A stretch of DNA of 34,303 bases from DASPLX01 sp035627375 (GCA_035627375.1 DASPLX010000088.1:1-34303), one strand, 5' to 3'; positions 25,848 to 33,423 are shown, counted from the stretch's first letter. Numbers and translations are program-made. The notes: a model not told the origin generated them from the sequence alone.

Positions 25848-26022
25848 GATGCGTATCGTTCGGGTTATACAAATCGACCGTGGAGTCGAGTCGCGCCCGA
25901 AAATGACTCAGCAAGTCGATGAAGTCCACGTTCTCTTTGCGCAGTTCGTCGAAAATGTCGGGATAACCGGCAAGGTCGATGCGGCGAGAAATCTGCATCC
26001 GACTCTCGGCATCATCGATCAC
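25792..26022 (-). pseudogene. C-terminal remnant of an SGNH/AlgX-like hydrolase
   Basis: An open stretch of 76 codons reads FDELRKENVDFIDLLSHF, then NPNDTHLSVQGYLAMAEKVA. This resembles the C-terminal catalytic D-x-H block of SGNH-type acetyltransferase/esterase proteins. Its upstream part is lost: the frame meets a stop (complement of 26038-26040), and from about 25990 the DNA reads as transposase on the other strand. The 3' end overlaps the thpR tail by 56 bp, convergent. Family assignment is tentative; it is too short to function alone. Confidence 0.55.
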
Positions 26023-26280
26023 GGTAGCCGGCTCGCGTTATGCATGCAGCCGTTGCCGGACAAACGTGCCATCACGGTACTCAAGGCTTTGTTGATAGCG
26101 GTGGAAATGTTCGGCCCGCCGCAAACGTTGAAGACGGACAACGAGGCAATCTTCCGTTCACGCCTGTTCCGCTGGAGCTTGGCCTTATTGAGCGTCCGAC
26201 ACCGATTCAGCCAACCCGGCATGCCGTGGCAAAACGGCAGGATCAAGCGTCTATTCGGCACGCTGAAGGAAAAGCTGGAT
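25993..26280 (+). pseudogene. DDE (integrase-core) transposase, internal fragment
   Basis: 96 codons of an IS3/IS481-type integrase core: LGIIDHGSRLALCMQPL (first catalytic Asp), FGPPQTLKTDNEAIF (second Asp), then QPGMPWQNGRIKRLFGTLKE. Homologues have NGRxERxFGTLKE; here the catalytic Glu appears as Lys, so it is inactive. N-terminus absent, and it breaks off at LKEKLD. The missing C-terminus continues about 950 bp further on (27236-27402). Confidence 0.8.
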
Positions 26281-26281
26281 C

Positions 26282-26455
26282 ATCCCGATCCACGAGCACG
26301 AGCGGTTCTTGACCGTGCAGCTTTACCTGCAACCCCATCCGCGGCTGCCCTGGATCCGGTTGCGCGGCTTGTGGCTGGAACAGGCGGGCTTTGTGCCGCA
26401 ATCCCACGTCCGGGTGCGCATCATGCTGGGGTGCCTGGTCATCACCACCGAATAG
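26282..26455 (+). pseudogene. 5'-truncated SymE-like toxin gene
   Basis: 57 codons ending in a stop, with no start codon. LPWIRLRGLWLEQAGF, VRVRIMLGCLVIT is the conserved body of SymE-family proteins (AbrB-fold, endoribonuclease-like toxins first described as SOS-induced type I toxins). SymE-like genes are common beside RHS loci in proteobacteria. The upstream part was replaced by the transposase fragment, whose frame ends exactly here. A terminator-like hairpin follows. Confidence 0.7.
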
Positions 26456-26488
26456 CGCAACGCCACTTCTCGGCGGCTAAAAGAGAAA

Positions 26489-26530
26489 CCTTCTCGATAT
26501 CCGGGCTGCCGGAGCGAGGAGGCTTTTTAT
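26489..26530 (+). terminator. Rho-independent terminator after the SymE fragment
   Basis: CCTTCTCG (26489-26496) pairs with CGAGGAGG (26515-26522, one G-U), with a nested CCGG/CCGG, followed by CTTTTTATT. It lies 34 bp past the SymE stop. Confidence 0.55.
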
Positions 26531-26560
26531 TCAGGAAGGAAGATACTTTACGGAACAGGC

Positions 26561-26590
26561 GTCGGATGGCGCTTCGCTTATCCAACCTAC
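26561..26590. repeat. REP-like palindromic sequence
   Basis: GTCGGATGGCGCTTCGCTTA followed by TCCAACCTAC: GGAT-GCG pairs with CGC-ATCC. The form GTCGGAT...TTATCC.ACCTAC is that of intergenic REP-type repeats found in many proteobacteria. Assigned by resemblance only. Confidence 0.4.
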
Positions 26591-26615
26591 GGCCCTCGAC
26601 GCGGCCGTGAGCATT

Positions 26616-26642
26616 GTTTCGAACAAGCGGCCGGGGCAGCAA
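26616..26642. repeat. Repeat shared with 27511-27537 (probable IS-end remnant)
   Basis: GTTTCGAACAAGCGGCCGGG and the next 7 bases match 27511-27537 at 20 of 27 positions. The second copy lies 108 bp after the transposase C-terminus, where an IS end is expected. Two copies suggest that two related IS insertions, or a duplication, shaped this stretch. Confidence 0.45.
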
Positions 26643-26651
26643 CGAGGCAGC

Positions 26652-27182
26652 TTATTCTTGCTTTGCTATCTTTTGGACAAGGGAATCGATCATAGATTTA
26701 TGATCAGCGTATCTATTCTGATTTCCGAAAAATTCGATCCAAATATTTGCGTCACTAATCACTAAATATTGATGAAACATCTGCTGCTCAGAGTCAACGA
26801 TTCGCTTTGTGAACGAAAAAGTGTCAACCCTACGTTTGTTGACCATGTACGACTGTTCGTTCATCTGCTGACATTCGCCTAGCCGACAAAAATCTGTCAC
26901 AAAAAATTTCTGAAATTCTCTAGTCCGATTACCGCGATGAAGCACGATAGTTGCGTCTCTTGACTTCCAATCACCAATAAATAGCTCTGCCTGCTTATCG
27001 CTTGAAGGTGCGAAATACTGACGATTACTTAGTTCAACGTCTACTCCATTCCAGTGCAAATGCCGTCCGTGCCATACATGCCAAATAAACGCCATCGCAA
27101 CCTTGGAATTTAATCCAATCCAAATTGCTACTGCACAAAATATAACAGCGGCAGCATATTGAAGTATTTTCTTTTTTTCCAT
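26652..27182 (-). CDS. Orphan immunity-like membrane-anchored protein
   Basis: 176 aa, clearly more AT-rich than the chromosome. MEKKK followed by a hydrophobic segment (about 7-25) suggests a single N-terminal membrane anchor with the rest in the periplasm, including two cysteines in DFCRLGECQQ. I recognise no family. The ATG (complement of 27180-27182) shares its first base with a stop codon (TAATG) ending a short frame that looks like a toxin C-terminus. The RHS toxin/immunity pair at 28065 has the same junction. The size, anchor and coupling match an immunity protein whose toxin has been deleted. GTG 27191 in the same frame is an alternative start. Confidence 0.65.
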   Translation of the reverse strand: MEKKKILQYAAAVIFCAVAIWIGLNSKVAMAFIWHVWHGRHLHWNGVDVELSNRQYFAPSSDKQAELFIGDWKSRDATIVLHRGNRTREFQKFFVTDFCRLGECQQMNEQSYMVNKRRVDTFSFTKRIVDSEQQMFHQYLVISDANIWIEFFGNQNRYADHKSMIDSLVQKIAKQE

Positions 27183-27232
27183 TACGGCCACAGTCTATCT
27201 ACCTTTCCTTTTTCACCAACAGGAACCTCGCC
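27182..27232 (-). pseudogene. C-terminal tail of a deleted toxin
   Basis: About 16 codons (PGEVPVGEKGKVDRLWP, then TAA) run directly into the immunity-like gene with a TAATG overlap and are cut off upstream at the transposase fragment (about 27233). This is what remains when the body of a polymorphic toxin C-terminal module is lost. Interpretation rests on the junction and on the parallel with the RHS pair. Confidence 0.5.
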
Positions 27233-27235
27233 GGG

Positions 27236-27402
27236 GAAAAGCTCTCCGATCGCTTTACCTGCAGCAGGCGATGGTCGAATTCCAATTCTGGTACAACGCC
27301 GTGCGGCCGCATCAGCATTTGCGCGGCTTGACGCCACTGGAGGCATGGACGGAACGTTCGGGGAAACGCACGCCTATCGGGAAGAGATTGCTTATTTTTT
27401 AG
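27236..27402 (+). pseudogene. DDE transposase, C-terminal fragment
   Basis: EKLSDRF (27236 onwards) and, after a frame change near 27256, QQAMVEFQFWYNAVRPHQHL, RGLTPLEAWTER to a TAG at 27400-27402. WYNAVRPHQ.L.G.TP.EAW is the standard C-terminus of the same family as 25993-26280, in the same orientation. Together they look like one transposase interrupted by about 950 bp of toxin-locus DNA. Confidence 0.75.
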
Positions 27403-27510
27403 GCAAGCAGATCACAGCAACGCATGATTGATGTGATGAATGATTCCGTCGGAAGGGAAAACGAAGGCACCTTTTGCAAAAAAAGTACCTCCGAAACAAT
27501 CAAGGAAAGT

Positions 27511-27537
27511 GTCCCGAACAACCGGACGGGGCAATAC
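27511..27537. repeat. Second copy of the 27-bp repeat
   Basis: Partner of 26616-26642. It lies 108 bp beyond the transposase C-terminus, consistent with an IS terminal region. The rest of 27403-27600 contains no gene that I can support. Confidence 0.45.
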
Positions 27538-27600
27538 GAGTGAGCAATTCATCGCGCTCGCATTTCTGTCGCTCCTGTTGAAAAGACACTGATCAGGCAC

Positions 27601-28065
27601 TTAACAACTGATTCGCTTAAATAATGGCGAAATATTTTTCAAGGCGTCTACTGAGGTCCCAAGAATTAGTAACTGATGATCAGTAATAGACGACCAATAT
27701 CTTACTTCGTTACTTTTTCCGAGTGCCGTCAATTCATATATTGTAAATTCTTTGTTTTGAAACTTAATTGAATTTAAATTATCAGGATGAGGAGAAAAAG
27801 CTGGGTCTGTTTGCATGACCGACGAAGAAATATATGCACCACCTTGTTTTGTACGCAAATTATAAATACGCTTTTTATGACGCGTCTCGACTGAGTCAAT
27901 AATCCACTTATCTGGAATGACAAAACATTGTCCACCAAAGTTCATTGTTACTCCATTTGCAACTCGTAAATAACGATAAGACATTTCGTCTTTAAAGCTT
28001 GGAGTTGAGACAATAACTGTTAAAACAATCAACATAACAGTTATTAGTATTTGTTTTTTCTTCAT
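27601..28065 (-). CDS. Immunity protein candidate for the RHS toxin
   Basis: 154 aa, AT-rich. MKKKQ followed by a hydrophobic helix (about 5-20) and a polar, probably periplasmic domain (NGVTMNFGGQCFVIPDKWI, later TDHQLLILGTSVDALKNISP). No recognised family. Its ATG overlaps the stop codon of the RHS C-terminal frame by one base (TAATG), the tight coupling expected of effector/immunity pairs. A membrane-anchored, periplasm-facing immunity protein would imply a toxin acting in the periplasm or membrane. General layout (anchor length, NGV near residue 37-47, C-terminal DALKNIS/KSMIDSL helix) resembles the orphan at 26652, though identity is low. Confidence 0.75.
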   Translation of the reverse strand: MKKKQILITVMLIVLTVIVSTPSFKDEMSYRYLRVANGVTMNFGGQCFVIPDKWIIDSVETRHKKRIYNLRTKQGGAYISSSVMQTDPAFSPHPDNLNSIKFQNKEFTIYELTALGKSNEVRYWSSITDHQLLILGTSVDALKNISPLFKRISC

Positions 28066-28622
28066 TATGGCCCCATAGTATTCGGAACTATATCGGCTGC
28101 AACATCCCCAACACTTGTAGGAACCGGACCCTGCCAAGTAGTCCCGGGAACGGACATGCCTAAATTTTTTGTCGCATCTGTAGCATTCTTTATATTGTCT
28201 CGTCTTGCTTTTTCACTTGCATCAGCCATATCTTGTGCAGTTTTACCCTTTTTGCAAAGACGTGGATTCATCATGCAATCTATAGCATCATTTTTGTTTT
28301 TGCCGTAATCAGACCCATTCTTAGTTCCCGCATGATAATCGGATACACCATCCGAGCACTGCTTGGCTGTCATCCCTGTAGCTACAGCGGCAGCTATCCA
28401 CGGGATAGCGGGGCAAAACGGACATAAGCCGAGTGGATCGTCGTAGCTAATCGGATTTCCGCCAACATAGGCATAGGTATTAATGCCCCCCTCCAAGCCA
28501 ATCGGGTCCGACTGCACATATCTACCTGCTGCCGGGTCGTAATCTCGATAGTAGTTATAATGTGTTGGCCCTGACACACTTCCGTCGTAACCGAACGCAT
28601 TTTCCCTAGACGGATCAACGAC
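28065..28622 (-). pseudogene. Truncated RHS protein: core end plus C-terminal toxin domain
   Basis: 185 codons with no proper start (TAG at the complement of 28623-28625; first possible start GTG 28577). HYNYYRDYDPAAGRYVQSDP, IGLEGGINTYAYVGGNPISY and DDPLGL form the conserved end of the RHS core. The 119 residues after DPLGL are the variable toxin: CPFCPAIPWIAAAVATGMTA (hydrophobic), five cysteines in all, a Lys/Asp/Asn-rich middle and the end VGDVAADIVPNTMGP. I cannot assign the toxin. The large RHS shell region is missing, so this is an orphan or displaced C-terminal module; it could be reactivated by recombination into a full rhs gene. Confidence 0.85.
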
Positions 28623-28679
28623 CTAGCACGCCCGCGCGCAGGCTTACCCCCTCGTTTCCTTGCAAATTTTTCCTAGACG
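28599..28679. repeat. 14-bp direct repeats at the edge of the RHS fragment
   Basis: ATTTTCCCTAGACG (28599-28612) and ATTTTTCCTAGACG (28666-28679) match at 13 of 14 positions, 67 bp apart, exactly where RHS similarity stops. They could be a duplication at an insertion or recombination point, or an attachment-site remnant. Confidence 0.45.
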
Positions 28680-28751
28680 CGATTTTGCAGGCCGCATGCC
28701 ACTCGCGCAAGGGGCATGTTTGCGGGACCGCTCGGCGGCGTGCATGCCACC

Positions 28752-28841
28752 TCATCGTAGCAAGAGCATCAGCGTGATCACGGCCGCGCTCAACGCGCGC
28801 GGATCGATCTCGAACGGCCAGCGTTTGGTAATGATGCGCAT
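28752..28841 (-). CDS. Possible 29-aa small hydrophobic protein
   Basis: MRIITKRWPFEIDPRALSAA, then a hydrophobic VITLMLLL end. The ATG (complement of 28839-28841) is preceded by a textbook AGGAGG at 5-nt spacing, the main reason to list it. The same frame is open for about 100 codons upstream, so it could also be the end of a longer unrecognised protein. Between 28842 and 29110 I see no other supportable gene. Confidence 0.35.
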   Translation of the reverse strand: MRIITKRWPFEIDPRALSAAVITLMLLLR

Positions 28842-29110
28842 CCTGTCCTCCTGCCGTGGTTGGGTTACCCGCTTCACTGTAAGTGGCTTGGAGCTATTCG
28901 ACCCTTGCCAGCCTTTACAGACATCGTAATAAATCGATGCCGGCTGATGCAAATTCGCGGTCGCCGAGTTCCAGTCCGCATGAGCAGCAAGGTAGGTGTT
29001 TGGCAAGTAATCGGGGGTCTCGGGGCTGCGCCCTGAGGTCATCCAGATGGGCGGGCAATACGCGTGTTGTCCGTACATCTGGCATCCTGTCCGCCAGTTT
29101 GGAGGCTTTT

Positions 29111-29170
29111 CCGTCAACAGATCCGTCAATGCAGCCGTCAACACTTCCGTACAGCCTGCCGTCAATCAGC
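29111..29170. repeat. Five 12-bp tandem, iteron-like repeats
   Basis: CCGTCAA begins at 29111, 29123, 29135 and 29159, with a degenerate CCGTACA at 29147: a strict 12-bp period over five units. The array lies 38 bp beyond the 3' end of the tyrosine recombinase gene. Such arrays are binding sites for replication initiators or recombination directionality factors; by their length they could also encode a 4-residue peptide repeat. Confidence 0.6.
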
Positions 29171-29207
29171 CCATGTACGGTTCGGTAGCAACAGCGTGGG
29201 AAGCGCG

Positions 29208-30320
29208 TCAGTCGTCGGCGTCGGCCGCCAGATCCGCCAGGAGCGCGTCGCGCGTGGCGGCCAGCACCTCCCCTGCCGATTCGCCTTGCACGGCGCTACG
29301 GGGCTGCAATCGCGCCGGATGGGTCAAGTCGTGCACCGCCTTCAACTTGCCGATCGCCACATGCGTGTAGATCTGCGTGGTCGAGAGTTCCGAGTGTCCG
29401 AGGATCGCCTGAATGAACCTGATGTCCGCCCCGTTCTCCAGCATGTGGGTCGCCATCGCATGCCGGAACGCATGGCATCCCCCGCTCTTGAACCCGGCCC
29501 ACTGCATGTGGCGCTTAACCATGTCCGACAGCCGGTTCTTCTCGAACGCTTCGCCGTAGTCGGTCACGAACAGCGGCCCTCGCTCTTGCGTCACGATGAA
29601 CAGGGGTCGTACCTCTTGCACGTAGCGCGCGATCCAGGCACAGGCACGCGCGCCAATCGGAATCAGGCGGTCCTTGCGCCCTTTGCCCTGCCGCACCATC
29701 AGCGTGCCGCGCTCGGTGTCGACGTCGTACAGTGTCAGATTGATCAGTTCGGATCGACGGATACCGGTGCTGTACAGCGTCTCCAGCATCGCGCGGTTGC
29801 GGATGCCCGATGGCGTCTCGATGTCGGCCTGGTTCAGGATCGTTTCGACCTCGGCCACGCTCAGCACATGCTTGGGCAACTGGCGCGGCTGCTTCGGCAG
29901 CACCAGCTCCGAGGCCGGGTTGTGCAGGATGTGGTTCTCGCGCACGCACCACTTGAAGAACGCAACGAGGGGCAAGAGCATCGTGCTTTGCGTGCTGAAC
30001 GAGAGCGGCTGACCGTTGGCCTTGCGGTAGTGGTACAGGTGGCTTTGGTAGCGCTGCAGGATCGGGCGCGTGATGTCGTGCGGCCGCTGCAGGCCGCGCT
30101 CGTCGCACCAGAGGATGAAGCTGTCGAGCGCGCGCTGGCGGATCTTGGCGGTCTGCGCCGACAGACCCACGGTTACGGTCCAGTCGAGGAAGGCGCGTTG
30201 ATAGGCGCGCAACAGGTTGGCGGCGGCCGGATCAAGCGCCCGCTCGCGCACCGGCTGCCGCGGCTTTCTGCGCAGCGTCCGCTGCTTCTGGCGGATGCCG
30301 TATTCTCCTTTGCGTGCCAT
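29208..30320 (-). CDS. Tyrosine recombinase/integrase
   Basis: 370 aa, XerC/D-like. The N-terminal SAM-like core-binding domain spans about 30-140 and the catalytic domain about 150-330, with Arg188 (STGIRRSEL), Lys213 (QGKGRKDR), His283/Arg286 (HAFRHAMATHML), His309 (LGHSELST) and Tyr318 (QIYTHV). All catalytic residues are present. The basic N-terminal tail and the extra about 45 residues after the tyrosine are unlike XerC/D and typical of element-borne enzymes. It starts 4 bp after the primase-ATPase stop, so they form one operon, and it probably moves or resolves this element. Confidence 0.94.
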   Translation of the reverse strand: MARKGEYGIRQKQRTLRRKPRQPVRERALDPAAANLLRAYQRAFLDWTVTVGLSAQTAKIRQRALDSFILWCDERGLQRPHDITRPILQRYQSHLYHYRKANGQPLSFSTQSTMLLPLVAFFKWCVRENHILHNPASELVLPKQPRQLPKHVLSVAEVETILNQADIETPSGIRNRAMLETLYSTGIRRSELINLTLYDVDTERGTLMVRQGKGRKDRLIPIGARACAWIARYVQEVRPLFIVTQERGPLFVTDYGEAFEKNRLSDMVKRHMQWAGFKSGGCHAFRHAMATHMLENGADIRFIQAILGHSELSTTQIYTHVAIGKLKAVHDLTHPARLQPRSAVQGESAGEVLAATRDALLADLAADADD

Positions 30321-30324
30321 CGCA

Positions 30325-33300
30325 TCAGACCAGGGCGGGATGCGGGTACGATGCGGCTTGGCCGTGCGGCGTTAGGATATGCGTTACCTCGCCGGAACGG
30401 CTCGATTCATCCAGAGGCCGCACAGATGCTGGCTCTTGCGGCGATGCTCCGGTCGGCGATGGGGCCACGTTGGCACCGTGATGGGGGCGCAATGGCCCCG
30501 CGATCTCCCCTGTTTGCCCCCGCGAACTCGCCGTCGTAGTCGCGCCTTGCAGCGCCGCGATATCGATCAGTCCGGCCACGAACGGCGCGCCGTCGCCGCC
30601 CTGGCCGTCGTACAGCAGCTCGTATTCGAACGACTGGCCGCGCGCGCCGCGATGCACGAGCACGTATTCCATCGCGATCAGACGCTCGACGTGGATGCGG
30701 CATTGCGTGTCGGACAGGCCCGTCACGCGACGCACGTCACTGCGCGTAAAACGGATGTCTTGCCGGCGCATCTTCCGCTCGGCGGCGATGTCCTCGACCC
30801 AGCGATGCACGGCCGCGAGCACCCGGCGCGTTTGCGGCGGCAGCTCGTCCAGGCTCCTGCCGAGCACGTCATGCGCGAGACGGTTGGCCGCCGCGATGTC
30901 GTCGAGCGTGGCTTCAATGTACTCGATCGTCTTGCCGCCCACCGTCGCAGTCTTGATCGGTCGCTGGAACTGATGCAAGAGCGCGATCGTATCAATCAGC
31001 GTCAGATACTTTTCATGGTCGCGCCGCGTGCGCGTGCGGTCGTCGAGGAACGTCAACTGGTCGGCATACGGGTTGACCACGGCCAGCTTGCGCAACAGGC
31101 GCTGCGCATTGCGATGCAGGGTCAGGATGCGTTGTTTGTGTTCTTTCTTCACGAGCCCTTGCAGCGTGCGCTTCTCGCGCTGCAAGCGGTGGATTGCGCG
31201 CGTCTGCTCGCGGTCTTCATCGACCGTCAGCACCAGACACCGGTTCATCAGCTCTTCGTCGATGTCGATCGCGGTGGTCGTCAGGAAGATCATCACCGGC
31301 CCTTCGACGCGGTATTCCTGTGTGACCAGGTTGCCGGTCTTGGGGTCGCTGCCGGTCGATGCGATCGTCAGCTCGCCTTCCGACTGCAACAACTTCAACG
31401 CATACGCAGCGCGGGAAGCTCCCTCTTCCTCGACGATGGCAAGGATCTTGTGTTTCAGGTTCGTCTCGCCCATGTAGAACAGGCTTTGCCCGGTCATGGC
31501 GCTGTACTTGATGCGCTCTTCCTCGGGCATCAGCGCCAGCACCGCTTCCATCAATGAACTTTTCCCGGCCGCGCTCGACGACTGAACCACGACGGCCAAG
31601 GGCGCATCGAGGCGGCGGCTCGTCGCCGCCAAGTAGCCCACCAGTTTGTTGGTGGCTTCCCCGACCAGCCCGCAGGCGTCGAAGTCGGCGGCGATCCGCG
31701 CCAGCAAGTCGGGCGACTGCAACAGCACCAGCGCAGCCTCGCGCTCGGCCGCGTCCATGTCCACCGGCTCCGGCGTCTTCGGCATCAATGCCGACTGGAT
31801 CCGTTCTTCCTGCAAGGCTTCAAGCTTCAACAGCACGCGGCCGAGATCGGCCTTGATCGTGTCTTCCGGCAGGCGCAATTCGATGGCCGCCTGCGCGATG
31901 TAGTGCTGCCGCGCACGGGCATGGTAGAGGTCGAAGGTATCGACGTGGAACGCGTCGCCGACCGACGCCAACACGTTGACCTTGAGCATGTCGTAAGCGA
32001 GGTTCTTCGGCAAGCCGCGCACACGGTAGCGCCGTTCGCCGAACGCGAGTACGACTTCGTTGTCGCGAACCTCGGCGGCCGGCTCGGCCTCCGGGGCCGG
32101 CGGCAAGGGAGACGCCGGCAGCGGCACGGGCGGCAGCGTCACCTCGACCGCCGGCGGCGGCACGACGGGTGGCTCGGCGGCTAAAGGAAGCGGCGCAGGC
32201 GATGGACTCGCAGGCAGCGGCGCTCTCTCGGGGGCCGGGCCTTTTCCTAGCCATACGGCCTTGCGGATTGCCATGCCCAGACTGTGGGCCGCCGGCTGTA
32301 CCTTCAATGCGTATGCGTTCGCATCCATGCCCTTGGGGAACTGGATGCGGTAGCACTCGATGCCTTCCATCATCAGCCGCTCGGCTAGCTTAGCAGCGGC
32401 GCGTTCACCGGCATCGTCACGGTCGTAGGCGATCAACACGCGGGAGGTAGCGTGCTGCTTGAACGCAGCCAGGTGGTCATCCGTAAATCCCTCGACACCG
32501 TAGGCGGCCGTCACGTTGCGATAGCCAGCGCACCAGAACGTCATCGCATCGATCAGCGCTTCGCACAGGATGATCTCTTTCGAGGCGACCAATGCCTCGA
32601 CGTTCCACACGCCGCGATGCGGGCCGGGCAGGTACAAGTGCGACGGTGTCCCCTTGCGCAATCCTTCCGTGATCTTGCGGCCGTAGACCTCCGTCACGTC
32701 GCCGCGCGCGTCGATCACCGGCACGATCAAGGAACCGTTGAAGTGCTCGTGGCCGCTGTCGCGATAGATGCCGATCCGTTGCAGGCGCGCGCGGATCTCG
32801 GCCCCGGCCACGCGCGTCTTGGCCGGCAGGCGCAGGCCCAGCGTCCTGTTCGCGAAGCCGAGCCGGAAGGTGTCGATCAGCTCGGGATGATCGAGGCCGC
32901 GCGCCTGCAAATATGCCAATGCTTCCGGCGACTGCTTCAAGGTCGCATGGTAGTAGTCGATCGTCTGGTTCAAGAGCACCTGGTCATCGGCGTCGAGCGC
33001 CACCGGCGCATCGAGCTTGCGCACCGTGGTGCGCTTGACCGGCTCGGCGGCTAAAGAGGAAATCCCCTCGCGCAGCAGCTCGACCGCGTGCCGGAACGAC
33101 ACGCCGTTCTTTTTCATCACCCAGTCGATCGGCCCGCCGCCGATCTGACAGCCGAAGCAATGCCACAGGTTCTTCGAAGGCGTCACCACCAAGCTCGGCT
33201 CGCTGTCCTCGTGGAACGGGCACGTGCCGAGCAAATCCTTGCCGGACTTCTTCAAGGCAATGCCGGCCGATGCGACCAGCCGCTCGACCGCGATCTCATT

Positions 33301-33339
33301 CTTTAGCCGCTCGATGTCGCTGTCGGGGATGCGGGGCAT
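30325..33339 (-). CDS. CHC2/TOPRIM primase fused to an AAA-like ATPase
   Basis: 1004 aa. A DnaG-type zinc finger is at Cys40-His43-Cys61-Cys64 (TCPFHEDSEPSL, WHCFGCQIGG). The TOPRIM domain spans about 250-330 (CEALIDAM with Glu260; AYDRDDAG with Asp306/308). A proline-rich linker (365-420) leads to a P-loop ATPase-like region with Walker A SSSAAGKSS (587-595), Walker B ILAIVEEE (632-639), FLTTTAIDIDEELMNRC, and a winged-helix-like C-terminus. It can therefore make primers and possibly unwind DNA: a replication protein of a mobile element. Between the promoter at about 33400 and the recombinase it is the first gene of a two-gene operon. Residues 96-100 and 386-390 share the codons for LAAEP. 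Confidence 0.9.
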   Translation of the reverse strand: MPRIPDSDIERLKNEIAVERLVASAGIALKKSGKDLLGTCPFHEDSEPSLVVTPSKNLWHCFGCQIGGGPIDWVMKKNGVSFRHAVELLREGISSLAAEPVKRTTVRKLDAPVALDADDQVLLNQTIDYYHATLKQSPEALAYLQARGLDHPELIDTFRLGFANRTLGLRLPAKTRVAGAEIRARLQRIGIYRDSGHEHFNGSLIVPVIDARGDVTEVYGRKITEGLRKGTPSHLYLPGPHRGVWNVEALVASKEIILCEALIDAMTFWCAGYRNVTAAYGVEGFTDDHLAAFKQHATSRVLIAYDRDDAGERAAAKLAERLMMEGIECYRIQFPKGMDANAYALKVQPAAHSLGMAIRKAVWLGKGPAPERAPLPASPSPAPLPLAAEPPVVPPPAVEVTLPPVPLPASPLPPAPEAEPAAEVRDNEVVLAFGERRYRVRGLPKNLAYDMLKVNVLASVGDAFHVDTFDLYHARARQHYIAQAAIELRLPEDTIKADLGRVLLKLEALQEERIQSALMPKTPEPVDMDAAEREAALVLLQSPDLLARIAADFDACGLVGEATNKLVGYLAATSRRLDAPLAVVVQSSSAAGKSSLMEAVLALMPEEERIKYSAMTGQSLFYMGETNLKHKILAIVEEEGASRAAYALKLLQSEGELTIASTGSDPKTGNLVTQEYRVEGPVMIFLTTTAIDIDEELMNRCLVLTVDEDREQTRAIHRLQREKRTLQGLVKKEHKQRILTLHRNAQRLLRKLAVVNPYADQLTFLDDRTRTRRDHEKYLTLIDTIALLHQFQRPIKTATVGGKTIEYIEATLDDIAAANRLAHDVLGRSLDELPPQTRRVLAAVHRWVEDIAAERKMRRQDIRFTRSDVRRVTGLSDTQCRIHVERLIAMEYVLVHRGARGQSFEYELLYDGQGGDGAPFVAGLIDIAALQGATTTASSRGQTGEIAGPLRPHHGANVAPSPTGASPQEPASVRPLDESSRSGEVTHILTPHGQAASYPHPALV

Positions 33340-33400
33340 GGTTTCCGGCCTTTCGTAAAAAACCTGTCAAGGGGGTAAACGTAAAAATAATTCGTCCGCA

Positions 33401-33423
33401 GTATACTACTTAAAGTAGTATAC
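33401..33423. promoter_or_regulatory. Perfect 23-bp operator between primase and XRE genes
   Basis: GTATACTACTT - A - AAGTAGTATAC: two perfect 11-bp arms around one base, midway between the divergent primase (start 33339) and XRE (start 33457) genes. TATACT, a good -10, is present on each strand within it. This is a typical autoregulated repressor site. Confidence 0.8.

Noticed and set aside
25657..26610. A 317-codon continuous + strand frame across the thpR tail, transposase and SymE regions
   Set aside because: Only the 25993-26280 section resembles a protein; the rest is out of frame with thpR and SymE.
28752..29165. A 137-codon open frame containing the 29-aa candidate
   Set aside because: It begins with TTG right after a stop, has no SD, runs through the 12-bp repeats and matches nothing I know; only the SD-led 29-codon part is listed.
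29111..29170. CRISPR array
   Set aside because: The units are 12 bp and contiguous, with no spacers and no cas genes.
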